From Streptomyces sp. MMBL 11-1 (GTDB lineage Bacteria > Actinomycetota > Actinomycetes > Streptomycetales > Streptomycetaceae): 64,000 bases of DNA. Of the stretch, positions 39,285-47,589 are shown piece by piece. A model generated the notes under the pieces. The model saw nothing but the letters and a program-made list of their open reading frames with translations, did no database searches and was not told where the DNA came from. The stretch lies in assembly GCF_028622875.1 (NCBI RefSeq), contig NZ_CP117709.1, positions 1,054,001-1,118,000 of the forward strand, read 5' to 3'. Position 1 is the stretch's first letter. Each line of letters begins with the position of its first letter. A program made the position numbers and the translations under genes.

Positions 39285-40345
39285 ATAGCGCTACCCAGCC
39301 GTCATCGATAGCGGTTGCCCCGTCGGCCTCCACCTCGCAGGCCCCGGCGAGCACGCCGACGGCGGCCGAGGCACCGAATCCGGCACCGACTGCGGCTGCG
39401 GCTGCGGCTGCGGCTGCGAACGGGCCGGGAAGCAGGCCCGCGCCGGGTCCCTCCGCCGGCCGGAGCGGCACCGTGCTCGCCGGGCTCGGCGTGGTGGCGT
39501 TCTCGCTCACCTTTCCGGCCACGGCCTGGGGCCTGGAGAGTTTCGGCCCCTGGTCCCTGGTCGCCCTCCGCAGCGTGCTCGCCGCCCTGATCGCGGGCAG
39601 TGTGCTGCTGGCCGCACGCGTCCCGCTGCCCGAACGGCGGCACTGGGCCGGGCTCGCGGTCGTCGGGGGCGGGGTGGTCGTGGGCTTCCCGCTGCTGACG
39701 ACGCTGGCCCTGCAGACGTCCACCACCTCGCACGCGGCCGTGGTCGTGGGCCTGCTGCCGCTGACCACGGCGGTGCTGGGGGCCCTGCGTACCGGTGAGC
39801 GGCCCTCGCGGACGTTCTGGATCGCGGCGCTCGCCGGGGCCGCCGTGGTGATCGCCTTCACCGTGCAGCAGAGCGGCGGGGCCCTCGCATCCGGCGATCT
39901 GTATCTGTTCGGCGCGCTGCTCGTGTGCGCGGCCGGGTACACCGAGGGAGGCCGGCTGGCCCGGCTGATGCCGGGATGGCACGTGATCGGCTGGGCCCTG
40001 GTCCTGTGCCTGCCGCTCGCGGTGGCGGGCAGCCTGGTGGCCCTGCCCCTCGAACCCGTGCACCTGAACGCCCAGGGCCTCCTCGGCCTGGTGTGGGTCG
40101 CCGCCGGATCGACCTTCCTCGGGCTGTACGTCTGGTACCGGGGCATGGCGGCGATCGGTGTCGCCCGGGCCAGTCAGCTCCAGCTCGCCCAGCCGCTGCT
40201 GACGCTCGTGTGGTCCTTTCTCCTGCTCGGCGAGGAGATGTCCGCCGCGGCTCCGGTCGCGGCGGTGGCCGTGCTCGTCTGTATCGCCGCCACCCAGCGG
40301 GCCGGCCGCGGCGCAGCGGGGGCCTCCGGGCGCATACGGTCATAG
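39272..40345 (+). CDS. EamA/DMT-family transporter
   Basis: A 357-residue membrane transporter with ten transmembrane stretches in two EamA halves (one from about residue 68, SGTVLAGLGVVAFSLTFPAT; the second from about 205, ASGDLYLFGALLVCAAGYTE). The first ~65 residues are Ala/Pro-rich and include an alanine run. They do not look structured, so a later start is possible. EamA proteins beside MocR regulators commonly export amino acids or vitamin B6-like amines. The MocR gene starts on the same CATG. Confidence 0.88.
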   Translation: MRAENSATQPSSIAVAPSASTSQAPASTPTAAEAPNPAPTAAAAAAAAANGPGSRPAPGPSAGRSGTVLAGLGVVAFSLTFPATAWGLESFGPWSLVALRSVLAALIAGSVLLAARVPLPERRHWAGLAVVGGGVVVGFPLLTTLALQTSTTSHAAVVVGLLPLTTAVLGALRTGERPSRTFWIAALAGAAVVIAFTVQQSGGALASGDLYLFGALLVCAAGYTEGGRLARLMPGWHVIGWALVLCLPLAVAGSLVALPLEPVHLNAQGLLGLVWVAAGSTFLGLYVWYRGMAAIGVARASQLQLAQPLLTLVWSFLLLGEEMSAAAPVAAVAVLVCIAATQRAGRGAAGASGRIRS

Positions 40346-40392
40346 ACTTGTCGACACGGATACCGTCTCCCCCTGTGAGGAGGTCGCTCCCG

Positions 40393-40602
40393 ATGGAGGC
40401 ACACACGGGCGACCGGCTGCTGATGCACGGCAGGACCGTGGGACAGCACGACCGGGTCGCCGAGATCATCGAAGTGCTCGGCGACGGGGGCGCTCCCCCG
40501 TACCGGCTCCGCTTCGAGGACGGCCGTGAACACCTGATGTCACCGGGCCCCGACAGCGTCGTCCAGCACAGGGAGGCGCAGGAGGACGGGCAGCGGCGGT
40601 AG
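40393..40602 (+). CDS. DUF1918-family small protein
   Basis: A 69-residue protein with the family pattern GDRLLMHGRTVGQHDRVAEI, YRLRFEDGREHLMSPGPD. It is a small SH3-like beta barrel of unknown function, common in Streptomyces. ATG 40393 has GAGGAGG nine bases upstream. It follows EamA by 47 bases and could be co-transcribed. The C-rich spacer after it (40603-40775) shows nothing clear. Confidence 0.85.
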   Translation: MEAHTGDRLLMHGRTVGQHDRVAEIIEVLGDGGAPPYRLRFEDGREHLMSPGPDSVVQHREAQEDGQRR

Positions 40603-40775
40603 GAGCACGGGGCGGGGCTCGCACACCTGGGCCCCGGCTGCCGGGCACCCCCCGCCCGCCCGGGCCGGCTCCGCCCCGGCCGCCCCCTGCTCTCCGCTGC
40701 CCGCCCGCTCCCTGCCTTCCCCGCCGAACGCCGGACCCGGGTGCTACCCCGCCGAGAGCCGGACCTGGGCCCCTG

Positions 40776-42083
40776 TCACCCCACCGAGGGGCGGCCTCGG
40801 TGGGGATAGGCGCGGCCCCGGTCCGGATGGAGCCGGATCCGGTCCGTGTAGTGGTCGGCCACCACGCGTCGCATCGCGCCGATCCGGTCCGCCATCACGC
40901 TCTTCCCGGAGAAGAAGACATGGCCACTCACCTCAGCGTGGTCCCGGGCGAGAGTGAGGTGGCGGGAGAGCTCCGCCGGGTCCTGCCAGGGATCCGCCTG
41001 GGCCGGGTCACCCGCCTTGTACAGCGCCTCGCCCACGTACAGGTCGACGCCCGTGCCCCGGACGGTCCGGCTCCACCAGGCGAGGACCTTCGCGTAGTCG
41101 GCGGCGGCCTGGCCTACGTACCAGTAGATCTGCGGACAGATGTAGTCGATCCATCCTTCCTTGACCCACTTACGGGTGTCGGCGTACAGGTCGTCGTACG
41201 TCTGCACGCCCGCCCGGGTGTCCGAACCCAGGGGGTCGGTCGCCGCGTTGCGCCAGACCGCGAAGGGGCTGACGCCGAAGCGGACGTGGGGCTTGATCTG
41301 CCGGATCCGCTCCCCCGTCTCGCGCACGAGCCGGTCGATGTTGTCGCGCCGCCAGGCCGCCCGGTCGGCGAAGCCGCCGCCGTACCGCTCGAACTCCGCG
41401 TCGTCGTCGAAGACCTGACCGGCCACCGGATACGGGTAGAAGTAGTCGTCCCAGTGCACGGCGTCGACGTCGTAGCGCCGCACGGCGTCCAGCATCGCGT
41501 CCTGGACGAAGCGCCGGACCTCCGGCAGCCCTGGGTTGTAGTACAGCTTCCCGCCGTACGGCACGACCCATCCCGGGTGCCGCCGGGCCGGGTGGGAGGC
41601 GATGAGACGGGTGGGGTCGGCATGGTTCGCCACCCGGTAGGGGTTGAACCAGGCGTGCAGCTCCAGACCCCGGTCGTGTGCCGCGCGCACCGCCGTGCCG
41701 AGCGGGTCCCAGCCCGGGTCCTTTCCCTGCGTCCCGGTCAGGCAGGCGGCCCACGGCTCGTGCGGCGAGGGCCACAGAGCGTCGGCGGTCGGTCTGACCT
41801 GGAACACCACGGCGTTGAGCCGCAGCTCGACCGCCCGGTCCAGATACGCGGACAGCTCGGCCTCCTGTCGCGCCGCCGTGAGCCCCGGCTTGGACGGCCA
41901 GTCGATGTTGGCGACCGTGGCGATCCACATGCCGCGCACCTGACCGGGCGCCGCCCCGGGCCGCCCGCCTCCCCCCGGCCTCCCCGTCGGGGCGGCGACC
42001 GCGTCACCGGCCGACGTCATCGCCGCCACCAGTCCGGCCGCGCCCAGCATGAACGCCCTTCTCGCCACTCCCGTTCGCCGCAT
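40776..42083 (-). CDS. Exported glycoside-hydrolase-like protein (GHL10/YngK family)
   Basis: A 435-residue exported protein. The Tat signal is RTGVARRAFMLGAAGLVAAM. The catalytic-type (beta/alpha)8 domain carries VRGMWIATVANIDWPSKPG, LNAVVFQVRPTADALWPS, LHAWFNPYRVANHAD, DYFYPYPVAGQVFDDDAEF and YICPQIYWY, which are the marks of glycosyl-hydrolase-like 10 (DUF187, E. coli YngK type). The acidic residues near VDAVHWDDYFYPYP are possible catalytic ones. The substrate is probably a cell-wall glycan, inferred from family only. Confidence 0.88.
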   Translation of the reverse strand: MRRTGVARRAFMLGAAGLVAAMTSAGDAVAAPTGRPGGGGRPGAAPGQVRGMWIATVANIDWPSKPGLTAARQEAELSAYLDRAVELRLNAVVFQVRPTADALWPSPHEPWAACLTGTQGKDPGWDPLGTAVRAAHDRGLELHAWFNPYRVANHADPTRLIASHPARRHPGWVVPYGGKLYYNPGLPEVRRFVQDAMLDAVRRYDVDAVHWDDYFYPYPVAGQVFDDDAEFERYGGGFADRAAWRRDNIDRLVRETGERIRQIKPHVRFGVSPFAVWRNAATDPLGSDTRAGVQTYDDLYADTRKWVKEGWIDYICPQIYWYVGQAAADYAKVLAWWSRTVRGTGVDLYVGEALYKAGDPAQADPWQDPAELSRHLTLARDHAEVSGHVFFSGKSVMADRIGAMRRVVADHYTDRIRLHPDRGRAYPHRGRPSVG

Positions 42084-42272
42084 CCCGGCCCACCTCTCTC
42101 CGCCACATCCCGCATCCGACCTCGATAGCTCTACGTAACCGCATCATGCCCATCCGTAGCCTCCGTGACCCGCGGAAGGCCCGCGTCGGCATCCGGAGTA
42201 ACGTCGTGGGGTCGAGGCGGGCACCGGAACCACACGGGACCCTGCGATACGGAGAACAGCGAAAGGCACGAG

Positions 42273-43142
42273 GTGACGGACTCTATGGCCGACATTGCAC
42301 GCGTCGGAGTGGTGGGCTGTGGCCAGATGGGCGCAGGTATCGCGGAGGTGTGCGCGCGCAGCGGTCTCGAAGTGAAGGTCGCCGAGACCACCGGCGAAGC
42401 GCTGGAGATCGGCCGCACCCGACTCCACAACTCCCTGTCGAAGGCCGCCGAGCGCGGCAAGATCAGCGCGGAGGAGCGGGACGAGACCCTCGGCCGTCTG
42501 AGCTTCACGACCGACCTCGGGGAGTTCGCCGACCGCGATCTCGTCATCGAGGCCGTCGTGGAGAACGAGCAGGTCAAGACCGAGATCTTCCAGGTGCTCG
42601 ACCAGGTGGTGACCCGGCAGGACGCGATCCTGGCCTCCAACACCTCCTCGATCCCGCTGGTGAAGCTGGCCGTCGCCACCTCGCGCCCGGACCGGGTCAT
42701 CGGCATCCACTTCTTCAACCCGGCCCCGGTGCAGAAGCTCGTCGAGCTGATCCCGGCGCTGACCACCTCGGACGAGACGATCGCACGCGCCGAGGCCGTC
42801 GTGCAGGACGTGCTCGGCAAGCACCCGATCCGCGCCCAGGACCGGTCCGGGTTCGTCGTGAACGCGCTGCTGATCCCGTACCTGCTCTCCGCGATCCGGA
42901 TGTTCGAGTCGGGCATCGCCAGCCGCGAGGACATCGACAACGGCATGGAGATGGGCTGCGCCCACCCGATGGGCCCGCTCAAGCTGGCCGATCTGATCGG
43001 CCTGGACACCGTCGCCTCGGTCGCGGACTCGATGTACGCCGAGTACAAGGAGCCGCTGTACGCCGCTCCCCCGCTGCTCCAGCGCATGGTCGACGCGGGC
43101 CGGCTCGGCCGCAAGACGGGGTCGGGTTTCTACTCGTACTGA
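42273..43142 (+). CDS. 3-hydroxybutyryl-CoA dehydrogenase
   Basis: A 289-residue NAD(P)-dependent dehydrogenase interconverting acetoacetyl-CoA and 3-hydroxybutyryl-CoA. The Rossmann loop is VGVVGCGQMGAGIAEV. LASNTSSIPLVKLA and IGIHFFNPAPVQKLVELI give the catalytic Ser, Asn and His-Glu dyad. RSGFVVNALLIPYL and MGPLKLADLIGLD follow in the C-terminal domain. GTG 42273 (AAAGG at good spacing) and ATG 42285 are both possible starts. Roles include butyrate metabolism and supply of polyketide extender units. Confidence 0.94.
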   Translation: MTDSMADIARVGVVGCGQMGAGIAEVCARSGLEVKVAETTGEALEIGRTRLHNSLSKAAERGKISAEERDETLGRLSFTTDLGEFADRDLVIEAVVENEQVKTEIFQVLDQVVTRQDAILASNTSSIPLVKLAVATSRPDRVIGIHFFNPAPVQKLVELIPALTTSDETIARAEAVVQDVLGKHPIRAQDRSGFVVNALLIPYLLSAIRMFESGIASREDIDNGMEMGCAHPMGPLKLADLIGLDTVASVADSMYAEYKEPLYAAPPLLQRMVDAGRLGRKTGSGFYSY

Positions 43143-43162
43143 CCGTCCTACCGGTGGTCCCG

Positions 43163-43399
43163 TCAAGTGGTCCCGTCAAACGGACTGCTCCGTACGGCAG
43201 TCGGTGGTGGCGTTGTGCTGTCGCGGCGGAAGACGCGTGGCCGGAGGAGGTCGAATCCTGCCCGGCCGGGTGTCCGGCGCATGATCCTCTTGGTGAGCCG
43301 CAGTAGCAGCAGGACGGTGGCGGACGAGACGGGTGCGGCCGGTGACCGAGTGAGCAGGGCGGCCACCCGGCCGCACGACTCGACCAGCACATCCGTCAC
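43163..43399 (-). CDS. Possible small protein, unrecognised
   Basis: A 78-codon frame with GTG start, ending 20 bases past the dehydrogenase stop on the other strand. The product begins TDVLVESCGRVAALLTRSPA and is Arg/Pro-rich toward the end. Third-position GC bias is weaker than in the neighbours, and no motif or good ribosome box is seen. It may not be a gene. Confidence 0.25.
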   Translation of the reverse strand: MTDVLVESCGRVAALLTRSPAAPVSSATVLLLLRLTKRIMRRTPGRAGFDLLRPRVFRRDSTTPPPTAVRSSPFDGTT

Positions 43400-43597
43400 G
43401 GTCCGGCTCCGGTTTCCGTGCACCTTCCCGGTCAGCACCCCGCACCCCTGGCAGGCGACGCGACCTCCCGGGTCGGGGCCATGACCCGGATCACCTCACC
43501 TCACCGCCATCCCGTCACCGGATGCCCGACCGGCAGCCCGGTGCGAGCAGGAAAGAGGGGCCCCGGGGTCTTTCGTCGCGGCCGGGCCCCGGGGCGG

Positions 43598-44911
43598 CTA
43601 CGCCTTGCTGCCGGCCTCCCGCTCCCGCTCCGGCTCGGCCTCGACCGGGGTGGGCGGCGCGATCACGTCAGCCAGCTGATTCCTCAGCAGCCAATAGCCG
43701 ATGGCGGCCACCGCGCCGACCACCGCGCACCCGGCCCAGAGGGCATCAGCGCCGAAGCCGTCGATGAGGAAGCCGCCGAGCAGCGGTCCCGCGAAGGTCG
43801 CGCCGGACCACGACAGCGAGTAGACGCCCTGGTAACGACCGCGAGCGGTGGGCGGCGCGAGCGCGGCGGCGAACGCCATGCTGGTGGGGTTGTGCATGAT
43901 CTCGCCGAGGGTCCAGATACACACGGTCACGATGTAGACGGGGACCGCGTTGGCGAGGCCGGTGAGTCCGAAGCCGAAGCCGGTGAGCAGCGACGCCACG
44001 ATCAGTACGGTGATGGGTTTGACCCGCCGCAGCCCCCAGTTCACGGGGATCTGGCAGAGGACGACCACCAGTCCGTTCACACCGATGACCACGCCGTAGT
44101 CCGCGCTGGAGAAGCCCTCCATTCCCATCGTGACGGGGAGGGAGGTGGTGTACTGCATGAGGACCATGGCGAAGAGGAAGGACAGGCCCACGACCGCCAT
44201 GAACTTGGTGTCGCGGAGCACGGTGCCGAGGCCGATGGCGGGGTCTGTGGCCGAGTCGGCCGTCGCGGCGTCGCGCTTGCCCCCGGTCGCGTCGGCCACA
44301 CTCTTCGGCCTGGTCTCGGGGACCTTGAAGAAGATCACGACTGCGCACACCAGCACCGATACCGCATTGCCGAGGAACAGCAGCAGATATCCGTGCTCGG
44401 CGATCAGTCCGGCCGCGGCCGATGCCACGCCGAAGCCGATGTTGACCGCCCAGTAGTTGAGCGAGAACGCGCGGACCCGGTCCTCCTCCGGCACCAGGTC
44501 GGCGATGATGGCCTGGATGCAGGGCCTCGCCGCGTTGGCGGCGACCCCGAGCACGCAGACCAGCACGGCGATGACGGCGGGCTCGCGCACGAAGCCGAGT
44601 ATCGCCATCACCACCGCGGTGGCGAGCTGGGAGATCAGCAGTGTGGGGCGGCGGCCGATCCGGTCCGCCATCACACCTCCCAGCACCGCGGCAACCGCTC
44701 CGCCGGCCCCGTACAAAGCGGCGACCAGACCCGCGAAGCTCGCCGAGAGACCGCGGTCCGCAGTCAGGTAGAGCGCCATGAAGGTGGTGACGAAGCCACC
44801 GAGCCGGTTGATCAGCGTGCTCGTCCACAGCCACCAGAACTGGCTCGGCAGACCGGAAATCGCACCCTTCACGGCTCGTGACACGGATGTCGGGTTGGGC
44901 AGGGCTAACAC
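43598..44911 (-). CDS. MFS transporter, probable exporter of the adjacent ATP-grasp cluster
   Basis: A 437-residue, 12-helix major facilitator protein. Motif A is GGVMADRIGRRPTLL in loop 2-3. There is a central hydrophilic loop (residues ~195-215) and an acidic C-terminus. The GTG at 44911 has a GAGGGGG box four bases before it. The second codon is TTA, the rare leucine codon read by bldA tRNA, so synthesis should depend on development. A TAATAT hexamer on the minus strand near 44975 is a likely -10. Divergent from the PLP/ATP-grasp operon, it is a natural candidate to carry that pathway's product out. Confidence 0.85.
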   Translation of the reverse strand: MLALPNPTSVSRAVKGAISGLPSQFWWLWTSTLINRLGGFVTTFMALYLTADRGLSASFAGLVAALYGAGGAVAAVLGGVMADRIGRRPTLLISQLATAVVMAILGFVREPAVIAVLVCVLGVAANAARPCIQAIIADLVPEEDRVRAFSLNYWAVNIGFGVASAAAGLIAEHGYLLLFLGNAVSVLVCAVVIFFKVPETRPKSVADATGGKRDAATADSATDPAIGLGTVLRDTKFMAVVGLSFLFAMVLMQYTTSLPVTMGMEGFSSADYGVVIGVNGLVVVLCQIPVNWGLRRVKPITVLIVASLLTGFGFGLTGLANAVPVYIVTVCIWTLGEIMHNPTSMAFAAALAPPTARGRYQGVYSLSWSGATFAGPLLGGFLIDGFGADALWAGCAVVGAVAAIGYWLLRNQLADVIAPPTPVEAEPEREREAGSKA

Positions 44912-45516
44912 AGGACCCCCTCGAAAGTGCTGCACAGTCACCGAGACATGTAAGCAGTGAAAACCGTCACCGTATATTACTGACCCCGTCGGCCCCCGAG
45001 ACGGCGAACACGTGAAATAAGCCATCGGACATAACGGCCGTAGTCGTGATCCCCATGGCGGTGCGGGGTAGGACGGATACCCCGGGATGGGACAACCGCC
45101 CTGGACACGCCCACTTGTGACGTGCCGTCAAGGACCCGCCTGCCGCGCCGACGGCGCGCCCACCGTAGCCGTTCCAGGCCTTCGGCCGACGACCCGCCCC
45201 TCGCCGCGGCGTGCACGCGGTGCGCACATCAGACGCTGCGAAAACGAATGCCGAGAAGTCCACGACTTCCCTCTCGCACCGCACAGGTGAGAGATCAACT
45301 CGGCTCGCCGCCTCACGGTACAGACGTATATCCGCCAACGAATCGGAAGATTTGACCTAATTTTCCATGAGGTCGCTCATCTGTACGCCTGAATCAAGCC
45401 GTTCAAGCCCGTCTCAGGCCGAAAGGTGCTGCGATCGAGCGGACCCGAGTGATAGTGTCTCGCCGAGCGGTCGCAAATGTCATAGTAAACGTTTGGCCAT
45501 TCGGGGGTTTTGCTAT

Positions 45517-45690
45517 ATGACTGCACCGAGCGAAATACCTCGGACTGTCAGGATCGACTATGCTGAAAATAGCTGGTACGGGCCTCACATTCCGCTCGGC
45601 AGGCGTGGCTCCGAGAAGCTTCTGCCGACGCCACGACGGTCCACGCTATTCATGGGCACCTCCGTCTCGATGAGGTCCGCGCCCGACTGA
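45517..45690 (+). CDS. Possible 57-residue small ORF in the atypical region
   Basis: ATG 45517 is preceded by GGGGG at nine bases and by AT-rich promoter-like DNA. The peptide starts TAPSEIPRTVRIDYAENSWY and then GPHIPLGRRGSEKLLP. Its third positions are far less GC-biased than real genes here, which argues either against coding or for recent foreign origin. A precursor peptide for the nearby ligases is conceivable but unsupported by any leader/core pattern. Confidence 0.25.
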   Translation: MTAPSEIPRTVRIDYAENSWYGPHIPLGRRGSEKLLPTPRRSTLFMGTSVSMRSAPD

Positions 45691-46320
45691 TCACCACGCC
45701 GTCCCCGGCCGGACCAACGCGCATGAGCGTGAGCCCAGGGCTCCGCCTGCCGGGCCGCGGAAGACGGTGCGGAGAAGCCCGACGTCGTCGACATCGCCAT
45801 CCGCCAAGCCGGGCGGCGATGACGCAGGCACGTCCGCCGCCCTGACGCCATGCCGACGGAAAACGGCCGAGGTATTGACGGGGAAGCACGGAAGGAACTC
45901 GCAGCGCGTCCCGGCATGGGCCGTCTTCGTATTCCATCCGAGCGTCGAGCATCGTTCACTCGCCGTCCGACCAAGTGTCACCCGGCCCACATAGGCCTGT
46001 TCTGATCAACAATTCGGCGGGTAGCGCACCCGGAATTCCTGGGCGGCCGGAGTTCTCGGCCAGCCGGGACGCCATCCCGGTCGTTACGGTTGCTGACGAT
46101 TCTTCATGAATTTTCTGGGTCTTCGGCTGGTTGTGGGCAGCACCCATGACCGTCCGGAGAAGAGGCCGCGCAGGAAGATGAGGGGGTGGGTGCCGTGTTT
46201 GCGCACGGTGGAATGCGGGACCGGATCCGCGCGAAGCGTTGCTCGCCGGTCGGGGACCGTCAGGATCCAGAGACCTTCTGTTGCCCCTTGATCCCCGGAT
46301 CGCCCTCGGCCCGGCCGGCT

Positions 46321-46380
46321 TCAGGCCAGGCGCCTCAGCTCCACCACCAGCGCGGCCAGTTCCTCATGCGAGGGTCGCAC
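46321..46380 (-). mobile_element. Remnant of an IS66-like transposase N-terminus
   Basis: On the minus strand GTG at 46380 opens a frame reading VRPSHEELAALVVELRRLA before a stop. RPSYEELAALVVELR-type sequence is how I recall IS66-family transposases beginning in Streptomyces. Only this first fragment remains. It lies 121 bases upstream of the PLP gene and suggests that mobile DNA helped assemble the locus. Confidence 0.4.
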
Positions 46381-46501
46381 GGCGGCCGGAAGAAGGACGG
46401 AAGGTCAGCTTCCCTGCCCCGCGAGGCCACTTCACACCACAGCGCCACAGCTCACCGGTTATCCACAACAGCCACACTTCTGAGTCATTGGGGGATGACA
46501 A

Positions 46502-47563
46502 TTGATTTACGATTCAATCCTGGAGACCGTGGGCCGCACGCCCGTGGTCAGACTGCGCCGTCTGAGCGCATTCGGCTCGGAAATCATCGTCAAGCTCGAA
46601 TCCTTCAATCCCGGCGGAAGCATCAAGGACCGCGCGGCGATCTCGATGATCAACGGGGCGGAGCTCGACGGCCGGCTGAAGCCCCACGGCACCATCATCG
46701 AGTCGACGTCCGGGAACCTGGGCAAGTCACTTGCGCTGATCGGTGCGACGCGCGGCTACCGGGTCATCCTGGTGATCGACCCCAAGGCGCCCAGGAGCAT
46801 GGTCGACTTCGCCACAGCCCTCGGTGCCCAGATCGAGTTGGTGGACACGCCCGACGAGTCGGGCGGCTACCAGTGGCCGCGTATCGAGCGGGTCCAGCGA
46901 CTGCTGGCCGAGACCCCCGGCGCGTTCTGGCCGGATCAGTACAACAACCCTGACAACGTCAGGGCCCACTTCGAGCTCACCAGCCGTGAACTCCTGGACG
47001 ACGTACCGGTGTTCGACGCTCTGATATCCGCGGTCAGCACCGGCGGCCACATCAGCGGGCTGTCGGCGGCGGTGAAGAAGGAGTTACCCGACGTGGTCAC
47101 CGTCGGCGTGGACGCCGCAGGGTCGGCCGCGTTCGGCTACCCGTTCTCCAAGTATTCGATGCGCGGTCTCGGGCTGGCCTGGAAGCCCGGCAACCTCGAC
47201 CGCTCCATGGTGGACCGGGTCCACCTGGTCGCGGACTACGAGGGCATCGCCACCATGCGCGTCCTGGCCAGGAGCGAGGGCCTCCTGGTCGGTGAGTCCG
47301 CGGGCGCAGCCGTGTTCGCCGCCGTGCACCACGCCTACCGATACCCCGGAAGTCGCATCGTCGTCATGGCTGCCGACGGCGGCGTCAACTACCTCGGTGA
47401 GTCATTCGATTCTGACTGGCTGCGGGCCAAGGGCCTCGCCGAACAGATCGAGACCGCCGGGATCACCAACCCGGAGGGGCTCATCGCGGCCGCCTCCCAC
47501 CCGGCCAACGAGCAGGTGCCGACCGAGCTCGGGCTCAGGAACGTCACGCTCGCCAACGACTAG
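46502..47563 (+). CDS. Cysteine-synthase/SbnA-like PLP enzyme (beta-substituted alanine synthase)
   Basis: A 353-residue fold-type II PLP enzyme. Opening IYDSILETVGRTPVVRLRRL and the PLP lysine in NPGGSIKDRAA (Lys42) mark the cysteine synthase family. The substrate loop is STSGNLG (68-74), not the TSGNTG of true cysteine synthases. SGNLG is the form I associate with SbnA/VioB-type enzymes, which use phosphoserine-like donors and amine nucleophiles. The phosphate loop STGGHISG and the GESAGAA segment (about 263) also deviate. A TTG start follows GGGGA at good spacing. An in-frame TTA codon at 47084-47086 (residue 195) implies bldA dependence. First gene of the four-gene operon. No SbnB-like partner is present. 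Confidence 0.85.
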   Translation: MIYDSILETVGRTPVVRLRRLSAFGSEIIVKLESFNPGGSIKDRAAISMINGAELDGRLKPHGTIIESTSGNLGKSLALIGATRGYRVILVIDPKAPRSMVDFATALGAQIELVDTPDESGGYQWPRIERVQRLLAETPGAFWPDQYNNPDNVRAHFELTSRELLDDVPVFDALISAVSTGGHISGLSAAVKKELPDVVTVGVDAAGSAAFGYPFSKYSMRGLGLAWKPGNLDRSMVDRVHLVADYEGIATMRVLARSEGLLVGESAGAAVFAAVHHAYRYPGSRIVVMAADGGVNYLGESFDSDWLRAKGLAEQIETAGITNPEGLIAAASHPANEQVPTELGLRNVTLAND

Positions 47564-47589
47564 ACAACCAAAGGGTTTCGGGCAAGTAC

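Larger units (their letters stand above)
44912..46501. other. Long base-atypical intergenic region between exporter and PLP/ATP-grasp operon
   Basis: About 1.6 kb that is visibly richer in A and T than the rest of the window (notably 44945-44985, 45355-45560, 46000-46120). It holds no gene with Streptomyces-like codon bias. Apart from the small ORF and transposase remnant listed separately, I see scattered -10-like hexamers (TAATAT near 44975, CATAGT at 45481) and one DnaA-box-like TTATCCACA at 46459. It probably contains the divergent promoters and debris of past insertions. Confidence 0.6.

Noticed and set aside
40603..40775. C-rich spacer as a coding region
   Set aside because: No frame has normal amino-acid composition. 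It appears to be low-complexity intergenic DNA.
43167..43484. Plus-strand frame after the dehydrogenase gene
   Set aside because: It lacks a ribosome box, a motif and typical third-position bias.
45585..45974. Minus-strand frame in the atypical spacer
   Set aside because: The product is Arg/Ser-rich with no motif, and codon bias is random.
46459..46467. TTATCCACA as part of a replication origin
   Set aside because: Only one perfect DnaA box was seen, with no cluster, no AT-rich unwinding element and no dnaA or dnaN nearby.
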